64,000 nucleotides of DNA from NCBI RefSeq assembly GCF_026151205.1, contig NC_087076.1, positions 5,756,902 through 5,820,901 on the forward strand, written 5' to 3'. The translations under genes were made by a program, and so were the position numbers. The DNA is from Bolinopsis microptera. Lineage: Eukaryota; Ctenophora; Tentaculata; Lobata; Bolinopsidae. Shown piece by piece: positions 22,540 to 32,760 of this stretch. Every line of letters starts with the position of its first letter. Positions within the stretch are counted from its first letter, which is position 1. The notes beneath the pieces are model-generated. The model was given only the letters and a program-made list of their open reading frames with translations. It made no database searches and had not been told where the DNA came from.

Positions 22540-23087
22540 GTCATGGCCACAATTATAACCAGCTGAATTAATTAAAGATATCTGAGTTAACTTTTAAATT
22601 TGTTTATTTATTAGCCAGGGTTCTGAGTATCAATAACCAGCTGACTTAATTAAAGATATCAAAGTTAACTTTTAAATTTGTTTATTTATTAGCCAGGGTT
22701 CTGAGTATCAATAACCAGCTGACTTAATTAAAGATATCTAAGTTAACTTTTAAATTTGTTTATTTATTAGCCAGGGTTCTGAGTATTAATAAACACTAGC
22801 TGATTTAATTAAAGATATCTAAGTTAGCTTTTAAATTCGTTTATTTATTAGCCAGGGTTCTGAGTATTAATAAACAGCTGACTTAATTAAAGATATCTAA
22901 GTTAACTTTTAAATTTGTTTATTTATTAGCCAGGGTTCTGAGTATTAATAAACAGCTGATTTAATTAAAGATATCTAATTTAGCGTTTAAATTTGTTTAT
23001 TTATTAGCCAGGGTTCTGAGTATTAATAAACAGCTGACTTAATTAAAGATATCTAAGTTAACTTTTAAATTTGTTTATTTATTAGCC
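22540..23087. repeat. 78-bp minisatellite
   Basis: Seven copies of a unit with AATTAAAGATATCTAAGTTA and TTTATTTATTAGCCAGGGTT plus CTGAGTAT. The last copy runs without a break into the TTAGGG array at its CAGGGTT, and a partial unit resumes at 23609 on the far side of that array. Confidence 0.9.
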
Positions 23088-23608
23088 AGGGTTAGGGTTA
23101 GGGTTAGGGTTAGGGTTAGGGTTAGGGTTAGGGTTAGGGTTAGGGTTATGGTTAGGGTTAGGGTTAGGGTTAGGGCTAGGGTTAGGGTTAGGGTTAGGGT
23201 TAGGGTTAGGGTTAGGGTTAGGGTTAGGGTTAGGGTTAGGGTTAGGGTTAGGGTTAGGGTTAGGGTTAGGGTTAGGGTTAGGGTTAGGGTTAGGGTTAGG
23301 GTTAGGGTTAGGGTTAGGGTTAGGGTTAGGGTTAGGGTTAGGGTTAGGGTTAGGGTTAGGGTTAGGGTTAGGGTTAGGGTTAGGGTTAGGGTTAGGGTTA
23401 GGGTTAGGGTTAGGGTTAGGGTTAGGGTTAGGGTTAGGGTTAGGGTTAGGGTTAGGGTTTGGGTTAGGGTTAGGGTTAGGGTTAGGGTTAGGGTTAGGGT
23501 TAGGGTTAGGGTTAGGGTTAGGGTTAGGGTTAGGGTTAGGGTTAGGGTTAGGGTTAGGGTTAGGGTTAGGGTTAGGGTTAGGGTTAGGGTTAGGGTTAGG
23601 GGTAGGGT
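23088..23608. repeat. Interstitial telomeric (TTAGGG)n array
   Basis: About 87 copies of TTAGGG with only four or five variant units (for example at 23148, 23175 and 23459). The 78-bp minisatellite lies on the left, and a partial unit of it lies on the right. This is an interstitial telomere-type repeat rather than a chromosome end, since genes continue on both sides. The 198-residue VR-repeat frame across it is an artefact. Confidence 0.95.
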
Positions 23609-23666
23609 TTATTTATTAGCCAGGGTTCTGACCCTCTACAACCACCTGACACCACTTGCTACTTAC

Positions 23667-24212
23667 CAACACATTCCTTGTGAAACATATTTCCGAAAAG
23701 CATTACTTCCTCCAGTTGGAGATATTCAGATGACGCTGCAGTGACGTCCACCTCTTTGGCAAACATACAGATCTTATCGAAGATATATTTCTGCGACGCT
23801 TTCTCCTCATATTCTATTTTTCCGATCAAGCTACCATCTACAAATAGCTTGACACCGTCAATTCTGCCCATAAAGTGGTTACTTCGACCGTAGATGGTGG
23901 CTGAATGGATGAAGTAGCATTTGGGAAGCGTTAGTTTCCACCAGCCTCCTTTTGAGTTAGTCAGAGCAAATTTCCTGAAGTTAAGAAATATTAAGGTGGC
24001 TGAGTCAATCATTGAAAACCGTAAACTGTCTGAAGTTTTATCGACCACACAGTAAAGCAATGATAAGATTCAAAAGTGCACTTACCCGTTTTGTGAATTT
24101 ATGATTCCATCTATCGCATATTGAGCGAATCTGAACTTTGATCCGTTATTTTCTATAAAAGTATCAATCTGACTGGCTGTCCCATGTCTGGCTATGTTCT
24201 CCCAATTAGTTC
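23667..24212 (-). CDS. F-type-lectin-like (F5/8C-fold) domain exons
   Basis: Exons 24086-24212 and 23667-23974 join in phase 2 through GT-AG sites. The joined protein has NWENIARHGTASQ at its start, then QYAIDGIIN, KGGWWKLTLPKCYFIHSATI and GRIDGVKLFVDG, ending EVMLFGNMFHKEC. This is the pattern of fucolectin/F5-8C domains: NIA...A.QS, an A.DG, the WW.LDL strand, I..V.I.NR and the R..g..v.v.. hairpin. Such domains bind fucosylated glycans outside the cell. The canonical H-R-R fucose triad was not confirmed, so sugar binding is unproven. A donor at 23666-23665 shows more exons existed, but a minisatellite piece and the TTAGGG array lie directly beyond and none was found. Confidence 0.65.
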
Positions 24213-24296
24213 CTGATCGAGATATTCAATTTACTTGTGCAGATTTTACATCAATTTATTTCATAGTACAAACTAGTTTACTTTTACTGTACCAAC

Positions 24297-24359
24297 TGCT
24301 GGGTTTAGTACCGCCCTTATTCGCATATGTGTTCATCCTGTAGTCCGGAAGAAAGTCAT
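24297..24359 (-). CDS. Tentative exon 2 of the lectin-like gene
   Basis: A 63-bp stretch between a TTTTAG acceptor and a weak GT donor, phase 1-1, would read DDFLPDYRMNTYANKGGTKP and join the signal-peptide exon to the lectin exon without a stop. The donor choice is uncertain because the adjacent TTG|GTACAG breaks phase. Support is only phase, position and openness. Confidence 0.3.
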
Positions 24360-24471
24360 CTAAAAGCTAAGAATGAGGAGATCTACTGAATCACATGGTT
24401 TAGTAAATCTCGTCAAGGTTAAACATATTTTATGAATAGATAAATGATAAAATAATACTCTTTACTCTTAC

Positions 24472-24556
24472 CTCCCTGGCAAGTACAGTAAGCGAGGTTT
24501 ATTGAATTAATCACCAGAGAGACAACAAGAATTCTGGTAAGGCTCAACCAAAACAT
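24472..24556 (-). CDS. Signal-peptide exon of the lectin-like gene
   Basis: Starts at ATG 24556 with MFWLSLTRILVVSLVINSIN then LAYCTCQG, and ends at donor G|GTAAGAG, phase 1. The paralogue at 18263 begins five codons earlier, but here that ATG is GTG, so the second methionine is the likely start. The hydrophobic core and AYC end make a convincing secretion signal. Confidence 0.65.
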
Positions 24557-24562
24557 TGGCAA

Positions 24563-24850
24563 TCTGTTCACGAAAGAAAAGTTTATTTACTATCAGTAAA
24601 AGTAACTCAATAGTAACCGGTCTAACCTGGAAATAAACCTAAAATGAAGCAATGAAGCAGTTCCTGGAGCAGTTCCACACACGTTTTAAAACAACAATTC
24701 TATTGGCGGCACTCAGGTCATGTGCTCAATTCTAAGCTTTTCATTGGGTGAGACTGGAGCGGTCTTTAGCCCTCTATAGCTCTATAGTATAATAGAGGGC
24801 TAAAGACTTAACAGTATTGTATTTGTAGTGGAGCCTAGTGATGTGCACTG
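24563..24850 (-). promoter_or_regulatory. Duplicated upstream region (putative promoter), copy 2
   Basis: Pairs with 18264-18560. It contains a local inverted repeat around 24765-24800 (TTTAGCCCTCTATAG and CTATAGTATAATAGAGGGCTAAA), which is absent from the shorter copy 1 and could form a hairpin. Confidence 0.35.
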
Positions 24851-24914
24851 TCACACACAACCCATAACAGAGTAAGAGCGACCTGAGTCCCTTCCTTCTT
24901 TGGAACTTCAACAA

Positions 24915-25060
24915 CTAAAGATATAGCTAATACACGTGGGTGGTGGGTTTAATTCCCGCTCTCGGCACATCTCACCCTCGCTTTTCACGAAAACGTACTG
25001 CCCTACTCCAGCGAGCTGCATGATTGGACCTCTGACCCAACCCAGAGAAATAGCTAATAA
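24915..25060. mobile_element. Possible tRNA-derived SINE fragment
   Basis: GTGGTGGGTTTAATTCCCGC at about 24940 resembles a pol III B box/T arm (GGTTCGANNCC), and the following GC-richer body leads into the minisatellite. An A box is not convincing. The words of the minisatellite (GGAGGCAGTGCGGAGTGT on the minus strand) also occur singly at 28633-28648 as GGCAGTGCGGAGTGTCAC, which suggests a dispersed element whose tail was amplified here. Confidence 0.3.
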
Positions 25061-25990
25061 AGTAACAGTAACACTCCGCACTAATAAAGTAACAGTAACA
25101 CTCCGCACTAATAAAGTAACAGTAACACTCCGCACTAATAAAGTAACAGTAACACTCCGCACTAATAAAGTAACAGTAACACTCCGCACTAATAAAGTAA
25201 CAGTAACACTCCGCACTAATAAAGTAACAGTAACACTCCGCACTAATAAAGTAACAGTAACACTCCGCACTAATAAAGTAACAGTAACACTCCGCACTAA
25301 TAAAGTAACAGTAACACTCCGCACTAATAAAGTAACAGTAACACTCCGCACTGCCTCCCCACAGGGACAAATAGCTAATAAAGTAACAGTAACACTCCGC
25401 ACTGCCTCCCCACAGAGAAATAGCTAATAAAGTAACTGTAACACTCCGCACTGCCTCCCCACAGTAACACTCCGCACTGCCTCCCCACAGTAACACTCCG
25501 CACTGCCTCCCCACAATAACACTCCGCACTGCCTCCCCACAGTAACACTCCGCACTGCCTCCCCACAGTAACACTCCGCACTGCCTCCCCACAGTAACAC
25601 TCCGCACTGCCTCCCCACAGGGACTAACACTCCGCACTGCCTCCCCACAGTAACACTCCGCACTGCCTCCCCACAGTAACACTCCGCACTGCCTCCCCAC
25701 AGTAACACTCCGCACTGCCTCCCCACAGTAACACTCCGCACTGCCTCCCCACAGTAACACTCCGCACTGCCTCCCCACAGTAACACTCCGCACTGCCTCC
25801 CCACAGTAACACTCCGCACTGCCTCCCCACAGTAACACTCCGCACTGCCTCCTCACAGTAACACTCCGCACTGCCTCCCCACAGTAACACTCCGCACTGC
25901 CTCCCCACAGTAACACTCCGCACTGCCTCCCCACAGTAACACTCCGCACTGCCTCCCCACAGTAACACTCCGCACTGCCTCCCCACAGGG
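25055..25990. repeat. Composite 27-bp / 26-bp minisatellite
   Basis: First about 11 copies of a 27-bp unit (TAATAAAGTAACAG + TAACACTCCGCAC). After a mixed zone at 25345-25450 come about 20 copies of a 26-bp unit (TGCCTCCCCACAG + TAACACTCCGCAC). The two share the 13-bp half TAACACTCCGCAC, so the array evolved by swapping the other half. The long frames on both strands are artefacts. Confidence 0.95.
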
Positions 25991-26405
25991 ACTCTCACCA
26001 GCTGCCCACATAGGGGACAGGTGTTTACTGTTAAGATCTTATAGTCCACAGACGGGCCAGTCCGCTCAGGTACCTTAAATACCTCGCCAATACCGCATTC
26101 TTCAGTAAACCAGTGAGTAACACTCCAGTTGTCACTTTATTGGTTTAGAACTTTCGTTTATATGTGTACCACATATTTTGTGCTTTTAATCTATGAGTAT
26201 TGCTGAAACACAGAAAATTCGAAAAAGAACTAGGCACATTTACCGATCGAAATAAGGTTTGGTTGTTCCCGCTTCTAACCCACCCTCCTTAGTTTACAGG
26301 AGACTTAGTGGACGTGCACAGAGTAACGGAGTTTAGTTCCACCTGCTCTCATGACAAGGACACGGAATGTGGACACTGCTCCACGTGGAACATAGACGGG
26401 GAGCT
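25991..26405. other. No gene recognised
   Basis: Contains the dispersed segment 26296-26365 shared with 22418-22500. Otherwise nothing supported. Confidence 0.4.
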
Positions 26406-26434
26406 GTACCACCAACATTCCATACACATTTTGA

Positions 26435-27320
26435 CTGGAATTTTGATTTGGGTCGGAGGAAGCTCACAGCAGAAATCTTAACAAAACGAAAAGTTGTATT
26501 TTCAAAACTCTGTCCCATTTTCAGATTTGAAAGTTTGTGAACCCACAATTGACAGATTGGATGAAATTTTTGCCCACAAACCAATAAGTCAGTTAATTAA
26601 TGATATATGAAACCAAATTGAGGTACTGGTAGTCATAATTTCAAAAAAAATTGAAAAATCTGCTCTCCCATACTCTGTCCCATTTTCGGTTTTTGAAGCT
26701 GAAATTTCCAGGGCCGAAATTTTACAGTTTTGACCGAATTTCTGACCCGCAACCAATTAGTCAGTCAACTATAGATAGCAAATAACACGATTGGCGTGCT
26801 GGAATTTTGATTTGGGTCGGAGGAAGCTCACAGTAGAAATCTTAACAAAACAAACAGTTGTATTTTCAAAACTCTGTCCCATTTTCAGATTTGAAAATTT
26901 GTGAACCCACAATTGACTGATTGGATGAAATTTTTGCCCACAAACCAATAAGTCAGTTAATTAATGATGATATGAAACCAAATTGAGGTACTGGTAGTCA
27001 TAATTTCGAAAAATATTGAAAAATCATACTCTCCCATACTCTGTCCCATTTTCGGTTTTTGAAGCTGAAATTTCCAGGGCCGAAATTTTACAGTTTTGAC
27101 CGAATTTCTGACCTGCAACCAATTAGTGAGTCAACTATAGATAGCAAATGACACGATTGGGGTGCTGGAATTTTGATTTGGGTCGGAGGAAGCTCACAGC
27201 AGAAATCTTAACAAAACGAAAAGTTGTATTTTCAAAACTCTGTCCCATTTTCAGATTTGAAAATTTGTGAACCCACAATTGACTGATTGGATGAAATTTT
27301 TTTTTTTTTTTACTCTGTCC
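26435..27320. repeat. 365-bp tandem repeat, about 2.4 copies
   Basis: CTGGAATTTTGATTTGGGTC recurs at 26435, 26799 and 27165 (period 364-366). The third copy breaks at a poly-T tract (27297-27310). Internal phrases such as AAAACTCTGTCCCATTTTCA occur twice per unit in variant form, suggesting an older half-unit duplication. Antisense frames here have no domain. Confidence 0.85.
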
Positions 27321-27700
27321 CATTTTCGGTTTTATTACTAGTTATAACTGTTTCCTCTGGAGACGTTTGAAGAAAAGTTATAACCGGAAAACTTTTAACC
27401 GATAAGGTATTAAGTTTGTAACATGGCAATGATACCTACTTGATAATTCTTACATTTTCTTCTGCAGTTGGAAGCTGTTGATACGGTGATGAGACGACTT
27501 TTCTGGCCGAAAAGTGGGAATGTCTACTGTACAGTCGCTGAGATAGAGCCTGGAGACACACTTATATAGAATAGAGACTTAAAAATTTAAACTAATTTAA
27601 AACTAAGTTTTCAAACCACAAATTTTATTGCTGAAGCAGGAACCTACTGTGTAAATTTAATAAGTCTAACATGGTAATAGAGAGATGATGTACTTACTTT
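27321..27700. other. No gene recognised
   Basis: A TTCTGCAG acceptor-like site near 27467 is followed by an open stretch to 27569, but no partner exon or family was recognised. Confidence 0.35.
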
Positions 27701-27705
27701 GCTTT

Positions 27706-28140
27706 TTACTTTGGGCGATCCTCAATCGAAATCCCATTCACTGTCTGCCTCCACACGTCTCGATCGCACATAACGGTTCGAAGGTCGTCTAACTGGAGCC
27801 CAGTGTCACGAGCTACTACGTCCAGGAAGGTGAGTGGTCTCCTTCCACGGCCCGATTGGGCAAGTCACCAGGGGAGGATAGAGGAGATAACTTGGTCAGA
27901 AGCTCTCATGCAATGCCCAGCAAATCTGGAACGCCTCGACGCAACCACTGAGGCAATATATGGAAGGTTGCCATAGATCTGCTTGAGGGTTGGATGCTTC
28001 TTCCACGAGATGTTCTTGGCCTTCATTAAAAGACGGGTGTAGCATCCGTTGATGATGTAAAGTAGGACTTTCTGAACCGATCGTAGCTCGGTCGTGGGGA
28101 TGAACATACTATGTAAAATTATCTTCCAGGGTCTAATCAA
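27706..28140 (-). pseudogene. LINE (RTE-like) ORF C-terminus
   Basis: The frame runs from 28140 to the stop at 27706-27708 with one in-frame TGA near 27865. Motifs are NGCYTRLLMKAKNISWKKH, QIYGNLP, SRRSRFAGHCMRA and GRGRRPLTFLDVVARDTGL, the classical tail of RTE-type LINE polyproteins. It is 5'-truncated, and the same tail type is at 34879-35424. A TACTTACTTTG-rich 3' flank fits the short-repeat tails of RTE elements. Confidence 0.75.
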
Positions 28141-28739
28141 GATGGAAGTTTGGGATCATCTAATAACTCAGCAGGATCCATCCGCAGAGGACTTGGTATC
28201 GTACACCCCACTATACTGTCGAAGTCGGAAAAACCGGAACCCACGTAGACCTACAATGATAATTTTCTGTGATCAGTAACTTCACAGATTACTATTTGGA
28301 TTAAACTAGATTTAAAAGAAGTTAGACGATTACACATTTAACCAATTGGCAAAATAAACGTTTTACAACTTCACATCAACATGAACATGAAAATGTTTCC
28401 AAGATTCAAAAAACATTGAATTCACTTTGAATAAAGACAAAAAACCGTTCGGACTTGCTTACTTCGGTGCAAATTGTGACAGTAAGTTCGAACACTGCGA
28501 ATCTGTAAGCAGACCGAGTCTTTGTTAAGAGTTTGACAGTGAATTATTTGTCCTGCTAAACGGATTCTGGCAGTGAACTGGTTAAAGGGAGGTCACGTGT
28601 CAGAAACGCTGGCCAATTACAGACTATTACGTGGCAGTGCGGAGTGTCACACGACATATGCATGTGCCAGTGTAGATGCAGATGGAGGAGCACGTGACTA
28701 TAACGTGGACTCTATAATCTTCACATAGTGCTTCAAGTA

Positions 28740-29165
28740 AATTAGCTCCAGCTCCGTTATTCAAGAATCCGGCGAAAAATCAGGCCAAACAGGAAGATAT
28801 TTTCTTGTGTTTGACCTTGTATCTCCATTCACAGACGAAGAAATTTCTTTAAACTCCCTGAAACTGACCGTACTATAGTGTTCTAACTATTTGAGGAGTT
28901 TAAAGAAAATCTATCAACACAATTTTCCGTTATTCAAGAATCCGGAAAAAAATCAGCCCAAATAAAGATATTTTCTTGTGTTTGACCTTGTATCTCCATT
29001 CACAGACGAAGAATTTTTTTTATACTCCCTGAAATTGACCGTATTATAGTGCTCTAACTATTTGAAGAGTTTTAAAAAAATCTATCAATACGATTTTCCG
29101 TTATTTAAGAATCCGGCAAAAAAATCAGCGCCAAATAACAAAACTTATCCTTGTGTTTCAGGTAT
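28740..29165. repeat. ~175-bp tandem repeat, about 2.4 copies
   Basis: Units begin GTTATTCAAGAATCCGG at about 28757, 28929 and 29100 (the third with TTATTTAAG) and include TTTTCTTGTGTTTGACCTTG. The copies differ by several per cent, including small indels. Confidence 0.8.
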
Positions 29166-29955
29166 TACCTTGTGATCGCTATGTCTATATTACTTCACAG
29201 TGGTATATGTGGAAGTTGGTATTGTCCTGTTAATATTTGCCGAGTTTTGTGGACAGTTGGCCATGATTTCAAGTGATATTTTGGAAAAGTTTGGGAAATT
29301 TGCAGCGCGATTATCCGGCAAAAATCCGGCAATTCTGGTCTCAAGTACTTCTGGCGCAAACGACGAATGGGAACTTAGTATTGTGAAATTATCTTCTTGC
29401 AGCCGCTCCGTAGACCTTGTTGTTTGTGATTCGATCGTTTTTCATACTTCTTGCCTTCGTTCATCAGATCGACACAACGATGGCCGCTCTTTTATTAATT
29501 ATATCAGCACTGAGAACTCAATCGACAAGGTGGGCTCATTTATAAAGATGGGATTGCCAGATTACGTACCCGCTGATTCCATACAAGTAGAACATGTACC
29601 ACGTGCTCGTTGGCATTTGTACTTAGTTTCACTAGTAAACGTTACAAAACTTCAAAACTCACTTCCAACATGAGTCTATCGACTCTTTGGAGATATCGTA
29701 TCAAAAAGATGACTGATGTGGAGCATATCAGGATCGAAAGTAAAGTAAAGTAAAGTAAAATCTATGACATCACATCATCACACATGTCTACAAAATATCA
29801 TCGCACTGTGTGAAAAAATATATAATAAATATTTCCCCACCAAATCTCTTGGTTCCTGATTCATCCACAGAAGGTGGTAGTAACTTTGATCTTCCAATAA
29901 ATTAAAATTTTGGCTGTAGAGTTCCATGCGGTGTCAGTAATTAATCCTTCTTCAG
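29166..29955. other. No exon recognised upstream of ALIX
   Basis: A 157-residue frame at 29200-29673 lacks any recognisable motif. An AAAGT-type microsatellite lies at 29738-29758. I looked for V-domain or BRO1 exons that should precede the ALIX exon at 29956 and found none. Confidence 0.4.
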
Positions 29956-32760
29956 AGCACACTGATTGACAGTATACCAGTAGGAGGAGCTCAATCCTTA
30001 TCCGGACAGGGACAGAAGGTAAGTTTATTCTGGAATCAGAGATTTTCATCACTTCTGATTTCATTACGTGGCAATGTAAATGCAGGCTTCTTCTGTATAA
30101 CTGTTAGTGATTACAGTCAAATCTTTCAGGCAGTAGCGTCCCTCAAATCGTTTATGGATCAGATCAAGCTTTTGAAAGGAGAACGGGACGCACTTAAACA
30201 GAAGTTTAAAGCTGGTGGTGACACTGAAGAAATAAGTAAGACTGCTATTTTATGACCGTCTTTTTGTAGAGTATCGATATCGGCAGCCTTCGTGAGAGTT
30301 TGTTGTCTTGCAATCTGCATTGATATTTGATATTTGTAGAGAATCTTCATCAAATATGTCATAGTAATTTTGTTACTACGTGAACTATTTTCAGTCGAGA
30401 AGTTTTCACAGCTGAACACAGAGTCGAATCTGTTCAATGATGAAGGACTGAACACTTAGAAAAAACATACGGACCTCAACAGGCAGCAGTGGTGGACAGT
30501 GTCAGGCAGCAGGACGAACTCATCGCAAAGATTACGGTTAGTTTCCTCTCACATCGTTCCACTGTCTGAACGATCTCAAAGTACATTTCCCATTCAAATC
30601 TATCTTTTTAGACAAATCAAATCTTCCACTTCCCTGAAATAACCCTCCATTTCTAGTGTGCTAACGACGAGTTCGTACAATCGAAGACCGGCGCTACTTT
30701 AGACCTTAGATCTGAAATGATGAGCGAACTGGCCCAGGGTTATGATGCTTTCATCGAGTTGATGAGCAATTTAGCTGAGGGTACCAAATTCTACAACAAC
30801 TTGACCAAGATTCTCACTACTTATCAGAGTAATGTCAACGACTTTATTTTGGCTAGAAACACCGAAAAAGAGGATCTTATGAAGTAAGCCTTCTTGGTCA
30901 AATTTATGATACTCAGTTGTAAAATAAACTTTTGATGATTGATTTCATAATTTAACTCGATGTTAAAGCTTGAACCAGCAACCAAAACACTCCATATATT
31001 CTCATAACTGTTTTAATCTGCGTAGGAGCTTACAAGGAAGTCTGGCTAACAAAGCTCCACCGACCAGACCAGATCCTCCTCAATTCCACCAACAAGCTGC
31101 CCAATCTTGTAAGTGATAGTATACAGCTTTAAATATCTGTGTCCTGTGGTGATTGCATTTCTTGGTGATATTTACTATTTAAGGACGAATTCGCTTTATC
31201 TTAAGATCTTAGATTCAATATACCCCAGTTTTTACTGCCAGTATTTCTCGAATGAAGACCCCATTTTACTGGAAATAAATGAAATAGTAAGAACCAAGAA
31301 TAATATTGTAACCTCGTGTAACAACTTTACTGATCTGTAACGTGGCTGATTTGAAGCAAGAAGTCACTTTGATAAATTATAGCTCTCTGGAATTCCGACT
31401 AACAATCCATATTATTTTAGATTTCACTTCTACACTAATTTCACACTAAGACTTTCTATTAATATCCAATAACATACGACGAGTATGTTCACAAATTGAA
31501 CAATGATTTACAGCGGCGGCAGCAGCCCCTCCTGCAGCTGCAGCCCCCTCATCTCCGGTGTACTCTACACCCGCTCCTAGGCCAACTCCTGGTATGATTA
31601 TCAACCCTCGTCTTGCCTCACTGAATACTGATGGCGGTTATAACTTACAATTTGGCCCCGCATTCCTTATGACTGACAGTAAAGACGCGTATAATTTGAT
31701 TGTGCCAACAGTGCATATGGCATGTAAAATAATATACAGCCCTAGACAAATATTTTAAAAAGAATTAATTTTTTTCAAATTTTAAGCTGATTTTTCAGAG
31801 GCAACGTATTAAAGCGTGGCGGGTGCGGAATCGCACTTTTCGCATAAGTTTTCCGCACTTAAATGTTGCTTCTGGACTGAATCATTGCACTGTAAAGTGT
31901 AAGTGTGATAATGTGTTATTATGTATTTATTGTTTCAGCTGCACCAGCCCCGCTCCCCCAAGCCACTGCCTCCCCAATGGGGCAAGCACCCGCCCCCCAA
32001 GCACCACCCCTCGCTGCTCAGGGCGCACCCCAACAGTACAACTACGGTGGTACACTGCCAAGCGGAGGTAACGAATACTATCCAGCACTGTCATTCATCA
32101 GCTGTTTAACTAATTATTACAATTTAGGATATACCCAAGCACATTATCTTTAACTAAAGCTGGTTTCATCATGAAATAACTTACTAAATATCTCACAAGA
32201 TACCCCCAATCCCAAACTATATAATTATAATAATACAAAATGAAACGACCGGTTGAGTCACTGATGATATCATGGTTTTGTATCATGATTGAAACATTTG
32301 TCTGACTCAACCGGTCGTTTCATTTTGTATCTAGCTCTCGGCTTGCCGATTGAGCACTGTAAGCAGACGACGCCACCCACAATTAATTATAATAATAAAT
32401 AGATAATATCTCCCAGGTGTAGGTTACCAGCCGTCGTACAACATGCCGTACGGTATGCCAGCATACTGTGGTTACTACACTTACCCTGGACCTGCTGCTG
32501 CTGCTTACGGAAACTATCCTCCCGCTGCTCAGTACCCACCTGGGCAATACCCACCAGGGCAAAACACCCGGCCACAATACCCACCAGGTCAAAACGCCGG
32601 AGCCCAGTACCCACCCGGGCAATACCCGCCCAGCCAATACCCTCCCGGGCAGTATCCGCCTTACACTGGCCCCAAATGGGAACTCGTGCATGACTCTATT
32701 CGTTTAACCAGAATCCTTCGGGACTTGTGTTCCCTCTTGATCACCATGTTGGTAGAGTAG
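29956..32760 (+). CDS. PDCD6IP: ALIX / PDCD6IP, C-terminal half (eight exons)
   Basis: ALIX is an ESCRT-associated adaptor acting in multivesicular-body sorting, cytokinesis and membrane repair. Exons: 29956-30018, 30130-30235, 30395-30536, 30657-30883, 31026-31108, 31514-31591, 31939-32067 and 32417-32760, all with GT-AG sites and matching phases. The first four give the end of the V domain: LIDSIPVGGAQSL, FMDQIKLLKGERDALKQKF and NLAEGTKFYNNLTKILTTYQ, close to the human protein. The rest is a proline-rich tail (PPTRPDPPQF, AAAAPPAAAAPSS, many YPPGQ units). About 390 codons are present out of roughly 870; the BRO1 domain and half of the V domain are absent. Exon 3 has an apparent frameshift at about 30454-30456 between EGLNT and LEKTYGPQQ. 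The final residues (KWELVHDSIRLTRILRD...) are unlike other ALIX tails. Confidence 0.85.
32233..32330. mobile_element. 98-bp hairpin MITE in ALIX intron 7
   Basis: Arms ATACAAAATGAAACGACCGG and its exact inverse CCGGTCGTTTCATTTTGTAT, about 30 bp each, surround a short loop that is itself partly palindromic (ATGATATCATGG). It lies between the last two ALIX exons. Confidence 0.8.

Noticed and set aside
23148-23744. 198-residue VR-repeat open frame
   Set aside because: It is the translation of TTAGGG repeats plus flank; no protein is implied.
24940-24975. Functional tRNA gene
   Set aside because: Only a B-box-like stretch is visible; no A box or cloverleaf could be drawn.
24908-26049. Several 68-325-residue frames on both strands
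   Set aside because: All are created by the 27/26-bp minisatellite; frames on both strands are equally open.
29200-29673. 157-residue plus-strand frame before ALIX
   Set aside because: No domain, no signal peptide, no splice-linked partner; composition ordinary for a chance frame. It is not an ALIX exon by sequence.
32383-32691. Antisense W-rich frame (LPGWVLGSGVL type)
   Set aside because: Shadow of the proline-rich YPPGQ codons of ALIX.
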